DNA from: Sparassis latifolia
Lineage: Eukaryota; Basidiomycota; Agaricomycetes; Polyporales; Sparassidaceae
Assembly (NCBI GenBank): GCA_018466975.1
Contig: CM031559.1
Location: forward strand, 3,144,854-3,208,853
Length of the DNA: 64,000 nt
Direction: 5' to 3'
Below are positions 23,927 through 36,111 of the stretch, piece after piece. The number at the start of each line of letters is the position of its first letter. The stretch's first letter is position 1. The notes under the pieces were generated by a model, which was not told the DNA's origin, made no database searches, and was given only the letters and a program-made list of their open reading frames with translations. The translations under genes were made by a program, and so were the position numbers.

Positions 23927-26900
23927 CGGATGGTGTGTCGAGGTAGAGCCGATCGTCATGGATGGAGATTTTACAATGGACCGCATTGATCTTTATATTC
24001 TGTGTTGTCCAGCCTCGCCTTAATTTGGGACAAGGCATCTAGCAGACAGTCACCAGATCTCTACCAATCGAAAGGGACAACATGATCCAATCTGCTTTAT
24101 TCAAGATGGTCTTTTCGTGTTAGCTACGATTGACATGTGTCTTACCGAACAATGACAAACTTCAAAAACCAACCCCCCGCAACCTTTACAATCCAATGCG
24201 TCACTTCTTCGTCATCACCACCAGTAACTCTACCTAAGAAAATAGCGAAATGCGAAGAATTAAGAGCATACATCCCGTTCTGTTTCCGGCAGCGTTGCTT
24301 CGTCCTCCCTCAGCTGTGCCTCACGGTTCAGTGCACGCAGCAGTCTCACCGTCCACCGTATGCGTGTACTCTAGTGCCTGATCAAAAAGGTCCGCATCGT
24401 CGAATTTCACCTTAGGAGCGTACGGCCTGTAAGTGGACGCGGAACGACGGAGCAACTACAGTAGGAAAGCTTAAGATTATACATTGATACGAACGACTGA
24501 TTCATACCTCAGATGCGGCATATCCGGCACCGCTCGGGGGACACCGAACAGTGCGTACCTGTCTATGTATGGCCTAAAGTTGCCATAGTCTCGGGACCAC
24601 GCACGCAAGCCGCACCCCTTGCAGCCATTCTACGGACGCTGTGCATGCTATGCAATTAGCTTACGACACTACGAGTTGGCCCAGGTACCGCACCGGAAGC
24701 ACGATACGGTCTGCATTGTCCAGAAATGCCTCCAAGCAGTATACAGGAAAGAGGTAAATTTGAAACCCTGTAGCGCTGTTTGTCAAACGCTGGCAGTGAG
24801 TCGAGAACCTGTCTGACCAGACCTTCAGATATGTCGGAAGAGTAACCCGAGTACCAGAGGAGTGAAGATCGGATTTCAGACATATTCTTCCGACAGGACG
24901 CACGTCATAGTTGGAGGCGGTGAGGCGGAAACTTTCGTAAGGGGACTCGGAGCTCCGAGCGCGACATCTGGAAATATCGGGAAGAGGTGAAGAGACGACT
25001 GGAAGTAAGTGAAGCTACTTCAAACCTATGTATTTACGTGAGAATTGAAATCTGTACAATAGTATGACAAGGATGGAAACTCGCGGATGAAGGGCGTTGA
25101 CTGTTGACGATCACAGCTTTGCCTGGAAGGTCCAAGTTCTGCAACCGCGGTATCACCTACAATGGTGCCTCTTCTAAGCTTTTGGTCCCCCGGAGGAACT
25201 GCTCCATCGAAAGGGACGTTGGCTGATAGACTCTTTCATAATAGGTACGAGAGCGCCACTATCTTGGACCGATCTCTGCTCCTGTGCGTAAACCGAGGTG
25301 TTCCCGAGACAATTGCGGTGTCCTCCTGCAATTATAACCATAGACGTAGACACCGTCGGAGCCGCGATCCTGGAGAGTACAAGCGTGTAAACTCACAGTG
25401 CTATAAGAAGACGTACTTACAGATAACAGTATGGCAGTGTTGACGGCTGAGCACGGAACGTTTGATTCGGAACTCGCATGAAATGGAAGACACAGAACCT
25501 ACTGATCAGCTGGACGGAGCTGGCGCCAGGCGGCGATATCAGTGGAAGTATCGTCTGTTTCTTTCCTGTTGTGTATGCAGCAAGTAGTTTGCCCAGCTGT
25601 CGCTTTAGATTTGCGGTCCATGCAGGACTCAATGGCACTGGCAGTGAATTCCGACCCTCAATGTATAATGTACTCGGCTTTGTTGGAAAATCCAATGACG
25701 GCCTTTGACGCGATATTTCCCGTTTGTAGTCCTAGAAATCAGATTCATATGTGCGCTATTCAAGTTGGAATGAGTTCGGTTGCTGAGACAGAATAACATT
25801 CGGTCGATGTAACCGACGATTGAAGTCTAAACGGCGAATGGTTGCAGCAACACGTACTAATCATACAACAACGTGGAAGGTACAATGGATTTTCTACGTG
25901 CTATCTTGTGCAATTTGAGGAAACTTTCTACGCGGAATGGGGATATCAGATACAGTAAAAACTCACAAGAACTTAGGAAAGAGGATGGAACATGGAATAT
26001 GAATCATTGAGAGAGGACAGGCTCTCCCAGGCGTGCAGGCAGCGAAGACAAGAACACATTTGAGCAAGGGTCACCACCTTCGGTTCCTGGCGGAGTAGGT
26101 GGTCGTCGCAAGTTAATACCTTGAGGGTTGCATGTACAGACTCCGGCAGTCCTGCCAACTACACGGGTACCGTCGGCGCCAGTGATAAAGCAGAAAAGCA
26201 ACACGTACTCGCAAGTACGGCACGACCCTCGCAAATACCAAGTTGTTCGAGGGTCCAACAGCGAGGAAGAGGCTCGTGAGGATTGATGAACGAATTAAAA
26301 TCACGTTCCTCGCAATCAACGGAATTCGTCCTACATACTCAGTGAACGAATGAGGAAGGTCGACGACATTACAAGGTTGAGCACATACGGAAGTTTCGAT
26401 CCATTGCGTCCCGCGAGGTTGTCGATTTTCTTCGTTATGCTTTGGACATTGTCCTGGGGTTATTATGAAAAGCTTGAGAATGCTATGCCTGGCACTGAGT
26501 GGTGGGACCCACAGTGATGTTCACATAAATCGAGAAATACCACCGCTTCTGGAGGTCCTCTCGAAGGTAGAATACGCCGAGCTTGAAGGCCATGAGATAG
26601 ATGTTTAAGTTGGAATTGCGTTAACAGTTTGGGGGGGGGGGGACCAACCTAGGCTCTGTGCTTACCCGCATGATATATGGACTCACCGTTTGTAGCTACA
26701 TCAGCAATTGAAATGGGCTGACGCTGACATAGCAAATTATGAAGGGCTCTTGCGTTCCGGTGCTGTGTGACTTGGTTGTCATCTACGGTATGGGGGATGG
26801 CATCGACATGAAATGACCCCGCTATCACTAGGAGAAGTACAATCAATATGAAGGGAGCATCGTGTCCAGACTCCAGAGCATAGCATATGAAGAGCTCGTG

Positions 26901-27485
26901 GGTACATTTCGTGAGCAGCTCAACGATGATTGGGTGCCTAAAGGTGCATATATGTAGAGCATGGGACAAAAGCTTATACAGCGTGGAATCCGTGGGGAGT
27001 TCTGCAGTGTTGGGAACGTGCTTACTGCATTTTGTAGCGACTCCACTTGAACACCGGTCAGTATTGAACTGTAGAGTCTCTGCCTCTGGCTCCCATTGTC
27101 CCGTCGTCAATGCTCGATCGACCCTGTTGATCGTAGATACCACTGAGTTAGTGAGAGATTGAAACTATCGGGCGGTCGTTTGGCGCACAACGGGCCAGCG
27201 AAACGGAATACTAGCGCCCACCCTCGGCATCGCAGTTGTCACATCCGCAGATCTTCCGTTGAACCGTGAGGCGCCTATCATTAAAGCTTGGAAGCAGTCC
27301 TACTGTCGGCACGTTCCGCGATCATGATCGCGTTCGTGGCTGCAGTGCCCCCTTCCGATTCGTCTTGGAACAGTGACAATGCGTACTGGGCTGTGTTAGT
27401 ATGACAGGCTGTGTCCCATCGTAGAAAGTTTTAATGACCTCCATGTGAAGACCATGAGGTGTATCAGCGGTAACTCGTCTCCCCG
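23927..27485. other. AT-richer gene-poor interval
   Basis: About 3.5 kb with no gene I can support. Frames are short on both strands and none carries a motif. A run of 12 G sits at 26631-26642. The minus strand near 24660-24880 reads a peptide-like stretch (RQVLDSLPAFDKQRYRVSN), possibly a gene relic, but without support from splice sites or homology that I know. It may hold old transposon or gene debris. Confidence 0.3.
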
Positions 27486-29688
27486 ATGGATCCTGTCACT
27501 GTGGCTACGACCGTGTTCAGTTTTGTCGCTTTCGTGCAAGGGTTGCAAGAACTTGCCCAGAAGATCAAGGAGACCATCGAAAAGGTCGGGATCTCTCTCT
27601 TCAGTCTTGCTGTGTTCATTCACTGTTGTTTTCCAGGTACCCGAAAATCGTAAAAAGCTACGCACTGTGTCGGCGAACAGCGTCAGGCACCTTGTTGAGC
27701 TGGAGGAAGTTACCCGCACTCACGAGGGTGATGTCTTGGTGTCTCCTCAATTACAGGATGCACTCACGGAGCTGAGAGAGTGAGCACTGCCCGTTCGAAT
27801 TTTTGAATTCCGTTCTTGATGCATGTGCGCCGAGACAGGGAGCTTTTGCGCATTCACCGCCATTGTTGGAAGCGCCTGGGAAGTCAGAAACGTGGACTTG
27901 CCCTACTATGTTCTCGGCTCAAGGCCTGGAATGACGCTAAGAAGCTCGAGGGTGAAATGCTCTCCTTTGAGAGTAATGTCAGAGCGTGCGAGATGCGCTT
28001 TCTGGTGTGTCATTTTGCCAATAGAGAGTCTACCTTCTCATTACCCTCTATAGACCTGCGCAATGGTCCGCCTTGAAAAAAGAGCACATGCACAGACCTA
28101 CGTACTGCATGCTATCAGTGACGCTAGTGACGAACATCGTAGCGCGTTGGCTCAGATCGGGCAGACCGTTCGCCAAGGCGTTCCCCAACTGCCAAAGCTG
28201 GAAGAATCGCCAAGCGAAGTCATCTCCTCACAAAGCAGTGTCGATTTTGTTTCCCGCAACAGCATTGTAGCCAAACCATCATTAATTGCAGTGAGTCATT
28301 ATCTATCTCTCAGACTTCAACGCTGAAGTACCACCGGTCAGACTCTGAGCAATACTGGGAAGGCCGAGATGGCCTCTCACTCTATCGACATGTACCTCGA
28401 ATCACTGAAGGAGGTCTTTTCGCGCCCCGTCACCTTTACGTTACTGAGGAAGGACTACAGTCACGTCGAGCCGTACACCCGCACTCCCGGATACATTTAT
28501 AGCATCGAAGATTCTTCAGTACAGGCGAAGGATACTATCATCGAGATCTCCTGGATCTTGAAGATGATGCGTGCACCACACCCACAGATCGACGCCGCTG
28601 ACTGCGCAAAACATTTACACGAGCTCGCGATGACACTGGGCGATCTAGGGATGCATACGGAGGCGCTATCGATTCTCTCGTGGACGGTCACTTTGTACCG
28701 CGAAATGTATCGCGATCAACCCGGAGTCTTCGCCCCGTATCTCGCGCGCAGTCTTCACTTCATCGGGCTGTACCGCCTGAAACTTGGGCAGTACTCTGCC
28801 ACAGTTGTGGCTAGCACCGAGGCAGCGACATTGTACCGACAGGCATACGCAGCTGCCACGGAGGACGATCTTGCAGCAGATCTGGGTATGGCACTCAAGA
28901 TACGCTCATGCGGTCTCAGACGAATAGGGCAGGCCCGCCGCGAAGAGGCGCTACGCGTGTGCGGGGAAGCTGTATCCATCTTTCGCGAACTCGTTCGTTC
29001 GCGCGAAGATTTTACCATAGAGCTTGCGATGGTGCTCGGAACCCAGGCGCGGCACTTCCACGATGCAGGTCTCAGCGATAAGGCATTCGAGTACGGGCAA
29101 GAAGCGGTGGACCTTTTGTCCGCTAAGGTTGACGAGGCGCACGACAACCCATCAGCTCAGATTCAGCTCGCAGGTGCACTGTTCTCCCATGCATTCCACC
29201 TATGGAAGGCTGGCCGCTCCTTGGACTGCCTGGAGGTGAACGAGAAGGCGATAATGCTCTGGCGATCGCTCCATGCTGCTCGCCCGAAGGCATGGCGCCT
29301 GAAGTTCTGCGACGCACTCAACCATCAGGCATCATACCACTACTCCATTGGGCAGCATGACGACGCGTTGAGGCTCTCGCAGGAGGCACTAGATCTGATG
29401 CGTGGTGTAGTCACCACGACGATGGAATGCAACATGTTTGCCGGTATCCTCGAGACACCGGCGTTGGTGTTCGAGGCGATGGGGCGCTTCGAAGATGCAT
29501 TGCATGCCGTGGAAGAGATTGTGTGCACAATATACAATTTCCCTGCGTTCCAGAGTCGCAACGCGCAACTTGCGAAGGCTTTGCGGTGGGCGGCAAAACT
29601 GCTGCGTGCACTTCAACGTGATCCAGAGGCCCAGCTGAGGGAAGAGGAGGCGGCACTGCTGGATGTAGAACCCGATGGAAAGGTTTAA
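27486..29688 (+). CDS. TPR protein with helical STAND/HeLo-like N-terminal domain
   Basis: The ATG at 27486 begins MDPVTVATTVFSFVAFVQGL, followed by ELAQKIKETIEK and, after an intron, RTVSANSVRHLVELEEVT and LQDALTELRE. This helical start resembles the N-terminal domains of fungal STAND and HeLo/MLKL-like proteins. Later exons give LLRIHRHCWKRL and a basic helical region. The last exon (from about 28340) holds a long helical-repeat array, about residues 230-650, with TPR-like pairs such as ALSILSWTVTLYREMYRDQP and HDDALRLSQEALDLM. It ends at VEPDGKV. TPR arrays bind other proteins, so this may be a sensor or scaffold; the cell-death link of HeLo domains is known for the fold, not shown here. 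Introns at 27585-27636 and others join in frame. A truncated paralogue lies at 36.1 kb. Confidence 0.72.
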
Positions 29689-32130
29689 CCGTGCATCGAA
29701 CCCGCTGACATCACGTCGACAATGTCTCTCCACTACAGATTGCATGATCGCTCGCTGGTCAGTAAAAGTTCGTCGATAGAGCAGAATATTTGAACTTGTT
29801 CACAGTCCCGAGTCGCATGGTACCCCGACCTACATTCCAACATCCGTCAAGAAGCCGTCGGCCGCCTATCCCACTCATATCACAGCATCAGTGCAGTAGC
29901 AGCTGTGAACGAATGAGCACGATACTCAGCGTCGAAAGAGAATTAGTTATTTGGGTGAGCCGGGTCTCTGACAGCTCGAGCGACTACCATTTTCTGTCGA
30001 CAAGCTTGTCATCGCGTACCAACGTAGAATATCAGTAATTTTCCTACTCGCTCGAAAATCCCGCTCAGTTGCCGGAGGTGATCACCGCTGTACAGGGGCA
30101 ACTGACCCAGCTGCGTCACGTCTGGGTAGTAGACGAGCAAGATGTGCAGATGCCTAATTTTCGTTGTCGGCCTCATATGATGCGGCGAAGTTGCATTGAC
30201 GAGTGCACAATCGGCCGCGTAGAAGTTGCTCTAGGCGTTCATGCGGTCCCGAAACCGACCTCTTCCCGATGAGATTGCCGTACGCCGCTTTCCCGAGAGA
30301 AATGCATCCCTCTTGTTCGAGAGGAACTGAGGACACGAGTGAGCTGGTGCAGTGATGTTGTAGTTCTCCGCAGCGCAATCCGCGGTTGCCTCCGGTTTGG
30401 CTCGGACGAAGCGGAATGCGGCAGCATCCATGATGGCGGGCAGGGGGCGGGGTTCGCAGTATTTTAGAGAATGCGATGCACGGCATACGACCAAAATGAT
30501 GAAGCTACACCTGAAGTTGACGGTGAAGTCGGGTTCTCCTGGTACTTGGTACCGCAAGCGACGCGAAGGAATTCGGGAATTGTAGCTCCCCGAACAACGG
30601 AGCTGCGTACGCAGTTTCTCAAGAAGACCATATTATCGGATAGCGAACGCAAGTACATCAAACTCATCTACCGCGCTGCGCCCAGGCACCCACCCATTAG
30701 GACAACAACGCCCATCGTATTGAAGACGCGTGTAATCCTGTGGCAGAGAGATCGGTACAGAGCGAGGTAGCAATAAGCTCCCGATAAGCGCTTTGAACAA
30801 CCAGGACACACTCACCAATTCGCGCATGGCTTCTTTCGAACCCAGATACCCGAAATGTCCCTCGAGCGTGGTCAGGAGGATCCAACAACAAAATAAGAGA
30901 GACGCAGATATACTGCCAGAAAGCCTGTAGAGTGTCGACATGCACCACGGCGGTGTTGATATTCGCGGAGACGCCGCGCATCCGACGCGAGCCTGGGCTG
31001 AGACGCAGGGCGCATGAAGCGAAGAATGGCTTAGGAACAATATATAGATCGTACTGATTTGTGACTCACGATCGTCCTGGACGCAGCGCAATCCTCAGCG
31101 AAGCGGCACGAAGTAGATGGAATCCCCATTGATATGCCAGTCATTGTCGGACTGGCCTCGCGCAGCTGGATTATGCGGTGTTACGGCATTGGACAGAGTG
31201 GGTATCACTTCATTTAATTTGACGCGGCGGTGCTTCGGACTGGGTCATCCACAGAGGTGTCAACATTCTCGGCAGAGCAGAGATCTGCATTGGAAAATAG
31301 GTTGAGTATGGCGGTGCGGCGATGCATCGTCGTCGATGTTCGTCACAATCGCTTTGCTGGTTTGAAAATCAATCCTACGCGAACAACTCAGAAACGAAGA
31401 GACTGCAAGATGACTCACTTGTCATTTGCTTTCCGGATGAACCGAAGTCGTCGCGTGGGAGGATGATAGATATCGAATGTGTGGAAGCTGGCAACCTCTT
31501 CTCGCCGCGAACAGGTTAATGCAGACGGCTGAGTATGACGGGGAGGCGGAACGATGGGTACGCTTGGGACCGCGAGGAGCCGGCGGAAAGTAATCGATAG
31601 AGAAAATCCAAGGCCGCAGTACAGCACCATTTATGACCGCAGGAACATGCCGAATGGATAGTCGAGGATGGACATACGCGCACTCAACGACGGGACCCAG
31701 CAGCATAAGGAGCTGAACGTTGAACGTTGAGGGCTGCTACAGAGTTATTATCAGACAAGAACGGGCTCACGCACACGATCCACCTTCAATTGCTCAGCAA
31801 CCTGTTGGAGATGTCGATGAACGTTTGAATGTTTGAACGGAGGCCTCGCACTCGAGCAGTGCCACAACTTCAAGAGAGATACGATCGATATCGATGTTCA
31901 ACAGGCTTGTTCCCACGACCTATCCCGGTCCCTCTGCGGTCACCGTCGTGGGTGAGTTGCCTTTCACTGTCTGCAAACAGTCCAAACCACTTTCCTCTGC
32001 CAGTCAACCTGTCGACAAGCGACTCTTTGAAACACCTTAATCGCCCACGATACGGATCCAGCGATCCAGCATGTCGCTTGCAGTCAATCACTCTCATTAC
32101 CGTTCAACATGCTTCCCGTTGACCTACTGC
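29689..32130. other. Interval without a supported gene
   Basis: Frames on both strands are short. The minus strand at about 30700-30980 shows hydrophobic runs (ISASLLFCCWILLTTLEG, then LFKALIGSLLLP), which may be a remnant of a membrane protein, but the frame cannot be extended to a believable gene. Nothing else is recognised. Confidence 0.28.
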
Positions 32131-32139
32131 CCTTACCTG

Positions 32140-33735
32140 GAATTCGACGATGACATGCACGTCGATTCTCGGGCCTAGTAGGCCTGAGGTCGCAGTCATT
32201 TCACGGACGTCGCAATTAATGTCTTCTCCATCTTCTTTCAAGCCATTGAACTAATTCTGTGCTTGGCCTGTCATACACGGCTTACCTGCTCGGTTGGTAG
32301 TGCGCTCAATTCTCGTGACCAATGTAAATATTTCTTACGAAAGGTGTCCGGTCCACAGATTCACCCCGATTGAAGTTTTTGGTCTCGCCATGCATCGCAT
32401 CCCAAACGCCGATATTGTGCATGGTCGTCTGGCCGAAACACGCGGAAAGCGACGCTCACGCGTGCAATACCCTCGGATGCTGTATGCACCACGTGTCGAA
32501 TCCAGTAAGCATCCACCTTTCCCTCCAATATTGCTGCGAATCCCAGTCAACGTCCGACCCGCGTTCAGTCCTGCATTCGTCCTGCTCGCGCCCTCTGTCA
32601 AAATGTAGTATCCTCGTATCTCTTACGGAGCTCAGAGACCCCAACACCAGACCGAATACGTCCTCGATGTGCGTCTTCCGCCCGCACAGTAGTCTGCGAA
32701 TTGCCGGCGAACGCAAATGCACCAAAGTCGAACAAGCCAAACGGCTCCTGTGTGAACCTCATTGCTGCGTGCGCTGCTTGCGTCAAATACGCCGGTGAGA
32801 GAACTATCTTGATCATTGCATCTGATTCCTTGGCTCACTCCTGTCGCGACCGCGGCTATTCTTCAGGCGTATGCCTAGCCTGTGCGCGGAGACATCACGG
32901 AGCGCGATGCATCACTCAATCACTATGCCGACCTCGCCTATGTCGACAAGGTGCGGTCTCACGCGGACGATCATCGTCGAGTCCCGCTCATAGAGATGCA
33001 CCAAAAGGGCTGGTCGCGCACGGGTTCCTCCCTTCGAACGTCACAGAGGCAAGAGCGATACCATTGTCAGCATCGGCTGTGTCATCGTGCTCAAGCCGTA
33101 CGCGAACACCAGCACATTTATGGGGACGCTGGTCATCCAGCCAGATCACGAGTATATCCCGTCTCCCTCTGCACATGTTCATTCTGCTCATATAATGTCT
33201 CCTACTGTACTCCCGCCCCGCGAGCAGCGAGGGCGCAGAATTACCAAGGCCGTATATATGAGTATGCGTTTGTGCTTCAGCCGTACTACGGCATGAACAA
33301 CCGTTCGTACGATGACGCCGTGGAGACGCTGCAGCTGACATATCTCAGCACCATGCTGCACCATGACCGCGGGCACGTGAACACGATCGGGCTGGACACG
33401 CCTGCGGTGCGCGCGGCGATGGCGGTGTATCCCCAGCTGCCCGACGCGGACCCGCATATCATGTTGTAATGGTGCAGGACTCGCGGCTGTGTCTTGGAGG
33501 TGCTCATCTCAGATGCACATGGTTCGTGCGTAGCTTGTAGGATGAGACGTTGGGGAGTGCATTCACACGGCACATACGGCGTGTGCATGAGTGATGAGCA
33601 CGGCCTGTAATTTACTACTTCGCCGCAGGAAATTCGATTCCGACAATCCAGCCACCTTTGGTGTTCCTCCTGTACACCTCCGACGGGACGGTCAGCTTCA
33701 CGTTGGAGGCGGAGCCAGCGACTGGGCATGTCGGC
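32140..33735 (+). pseudogene. Decayed duplicate of the phytase-like gene with its upstream region
   Basis: From 32140 the sequence parallels the region upstream of the intact gene (shared CTGGAATTCGACGATGA). The coding part begins near 32880 with peptides similar to TEPDPSLYYYAELAGKTY (here TERDASLNHYADLAYVD). It contains NYQGRIYEYAFVLQPYYGM, DDAVETLQLTYLSTMLHHDR, and DADPHIML ending at a TAA near 33467. Homology carries on out of frame to about 33735 (a match to the end of exon 4), then stops, so exons 5-8 are missing. Several indels interrupt the frame and the signal peptide is not clean. It is plainly non-functional. The copies lie about 10.8 kb apart in the same orientation. Confidence 0.8.
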
Positions 33736-36111
33736 AGGAGAACAGCTTAGGCTGTAGTACCGCGTTACCTGGTGTACCCGCCCAAACAGGAAAGTCTGGA
33801 AGAACCGCCGCCTCGCAAACCACGCTCTGTACTACTATCGTTACCCCAGTAATGCAATCACGATTGCATCTCTGTCACCGTTCCTTCAAATCGAGCCCAT
33901 TTTCCTTCAAAATTTATCGGATCAAATATAAAACATATAAACTACCTTCTGTGTGACTCCCAATTTTTTTTCTGATGTTGTGCGACCCCGAGACCGAACG
34001 CAGTGAAGAGACTCGTTTGCACGCAAGAGCGCCGAATCTGTCACAGATCGTCACGCTTGCCGACCTGCCGTACCTTTGTTCTCCCTACAGTCGGTGTTTA
34101 AAATGGCGCACTTCATTGTCACGCCTGAATCACTCCAGACTTGCAATTCACAGACTTTGCACCTTTCCCTCCGAGTTGGACCCCCCAGTTGCGCGGCCAA
34201 GGTATTTGGGGTCATACATATCTACTGCTCATTTTTTGCTGATTTGTGGTGCAGCGGAATGCGTCAAAAGGACGAAATTGCACAGCTAGACCAGATTGCA
34301 ATACCCGGGTAACGATAGTATGCACGTACGTGTGCGCCTCTGTATATTCTCGTGGGCGTATAATACCAGCAGATGCAATGCTGGCATGCCCAATATGGCG
34401 GAATCCATCACGGAGTCCTGCTGTGATACATGCGCCTTAAGAAAACGGTGCCGCGTACACGCGGACTCAGAGATGGCTGCCACCTGCCTGGCCCGCTCGT
34501 CCGCCTCAATTTCTGTACTCCGCGGCCGCTCCCGGTCATCTAGAACTATTACCTATGCTCCAACGACGTGAAAATTTCTGTCATTCTCGGCATTCCAGCT
34601 GTATGTTTACAATGTTTACAATACGATATCCGCCTTCGCCCCAGTGGGCTTAGGACATGTCTATGACAGGCCTCGACAAACCAAGTATGTATGGAGCAGC
34701 GGATCTACAATGGCATGAGTGGGATGTTGGCCAGACTAGCACTCCGCTACCTGGAGTACAGGATCACCGGTGATAAGACCATGTAGGTGGATGGGGGTTA
34801 CGCCGGAAGAAAGGACTCCTTGAAAGGAGGGGAAAGCATCAACCAAGGACCCTCTGTACCAACCCCTTACATAATCCAACCCGGTTGCCCAGCGGGAATG
34901 TGAGCGAGCATGAAGTCCGCTGTGAATGGCAGTCGTCCATCCTAGGACAAACGATGATGGTTCATGAATGCGACAGACCGAGTGGTAGAGGAAGTGACAA
35001 TGAGCTGGTTGGCGTGCTGCGGGGATGGATGTGCGATTGGACTGGTGGATGATGGTGAGGGTGTGTCTGGCTGTGTTTGCCCAACGTCGGGAACGCCAAC
35101 TCCGTACGCTGGATGTCCATCATGGGGCGGGTATAGAGGGTTGGATGAGCTATCGGCAATGATAAAATCCCAAATTTATCGAGGCCGGGATGACAACATG
35201 GTTGTTGTTGTTGTTGTTGTTGTTGTTGTTCTCGATGCACCTCTGTGTCTTGTATTCTCAGTCATGTGAGTACCCATGTGTATCTAGACCTCATTGCTCT
35301 CCGTACCGCCCGATCTCCACCTCGAATTCCATTGGTCATTGAACACATGTTCTTCTAGAATCACTTCATTGAAAATATTTTTGAGCCGGACGCCCACAAC
35401 CATATCTCTGGGAAAGAAGCCCAGCAGCTGCCTATCTGGGGTGATGGGTTCAAGATATGGCACAGGAACGAGGCCTTCGTGATGGTGCAGCCAATGCGAG
35501 ATTTTCAGTGTATCGCTCTCAGTGCTGTAGTGGATTGATAACAAATGTAAGCTCCACTGATGTGGCCCACTGTCGCTACTAATCCTCGTGTTTTCAATTT
35601 TCAACCCAGCTCACACCGACAATGTGCAAAAAATGCAGATCCGTTGTTCCTGGAAACCAGCCGGAGGTTGAACTACCACGATACAGAGCTGGTGCCAGAC
35701 TCTAGTGTTTCAAGTCTTACCCGTGGAGAACTTACTTCTAGCCTGGGACACAACCCTCGGAATACTGCAAGGACTAGCGGCGACTCTGATTCGTGCGACA
35801 GATTTAACCCAGCAGAACATTGAGGCTCCGCGTTACCCTCGAGTGGCTAACCTGAGTATGTCAACTACAGAGAACTTTGGTACAATCTATTTCGTTCACT
35901 GTACTCCGATAATACACGGCTTACTGAATAGTCTTTCTCAGATAGTTCGAGGTCATTCCATACTGCCGAAGTCGGTGCGGCAGACATCCTCTCATGAGCC
36001 CAACTTTAAATCCCCGCCTGATTGGGCCGCTAGATGTTGGGGCAGTGTGGGAATTTCTTATGCGATCTCTTATAAGAGCCGCAATGCGCTGAAGATGACT
36101 CCTTGCCTTTA
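33736..36111. other. Gene-poor interval with a GTT microsatellite
   Basis: No gene is supported. The plus frame near 34700-34785 reads GMSGMLARLALRYLEYRITG then stops, a short protein-like relic of unknown origin. A pure GTT repeat lies at 35201-35230. TATAAGAG at about 36070-36077 lies 35-40 nt upstream of the ATG of the next paralogue. Confidence 0.35.
35201..35230. repeat. (GTT)10 microsatellite
   Basis: Ten uninterrupted GTT units. Reading it in frame gives poly-Val on the plus strand and poly-Gln on the minus strand, but no gene context supports either, so it is treated as a simple repeat. Confidence 0.95.

Noticed and set aside
26631..26642. G-quadruplex or terminator at the 12-G run
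   Set aside because: A single run of G is not a four-run motif, no gene is nearby, and such runs are prone to length error.
35162..35240. Poly-Gln protein on the minus strand or poly-Val on the plus strand
   Set aside because: The only feature is a (GTT)10 microsatellite; flanking frames are short and carry no motif.
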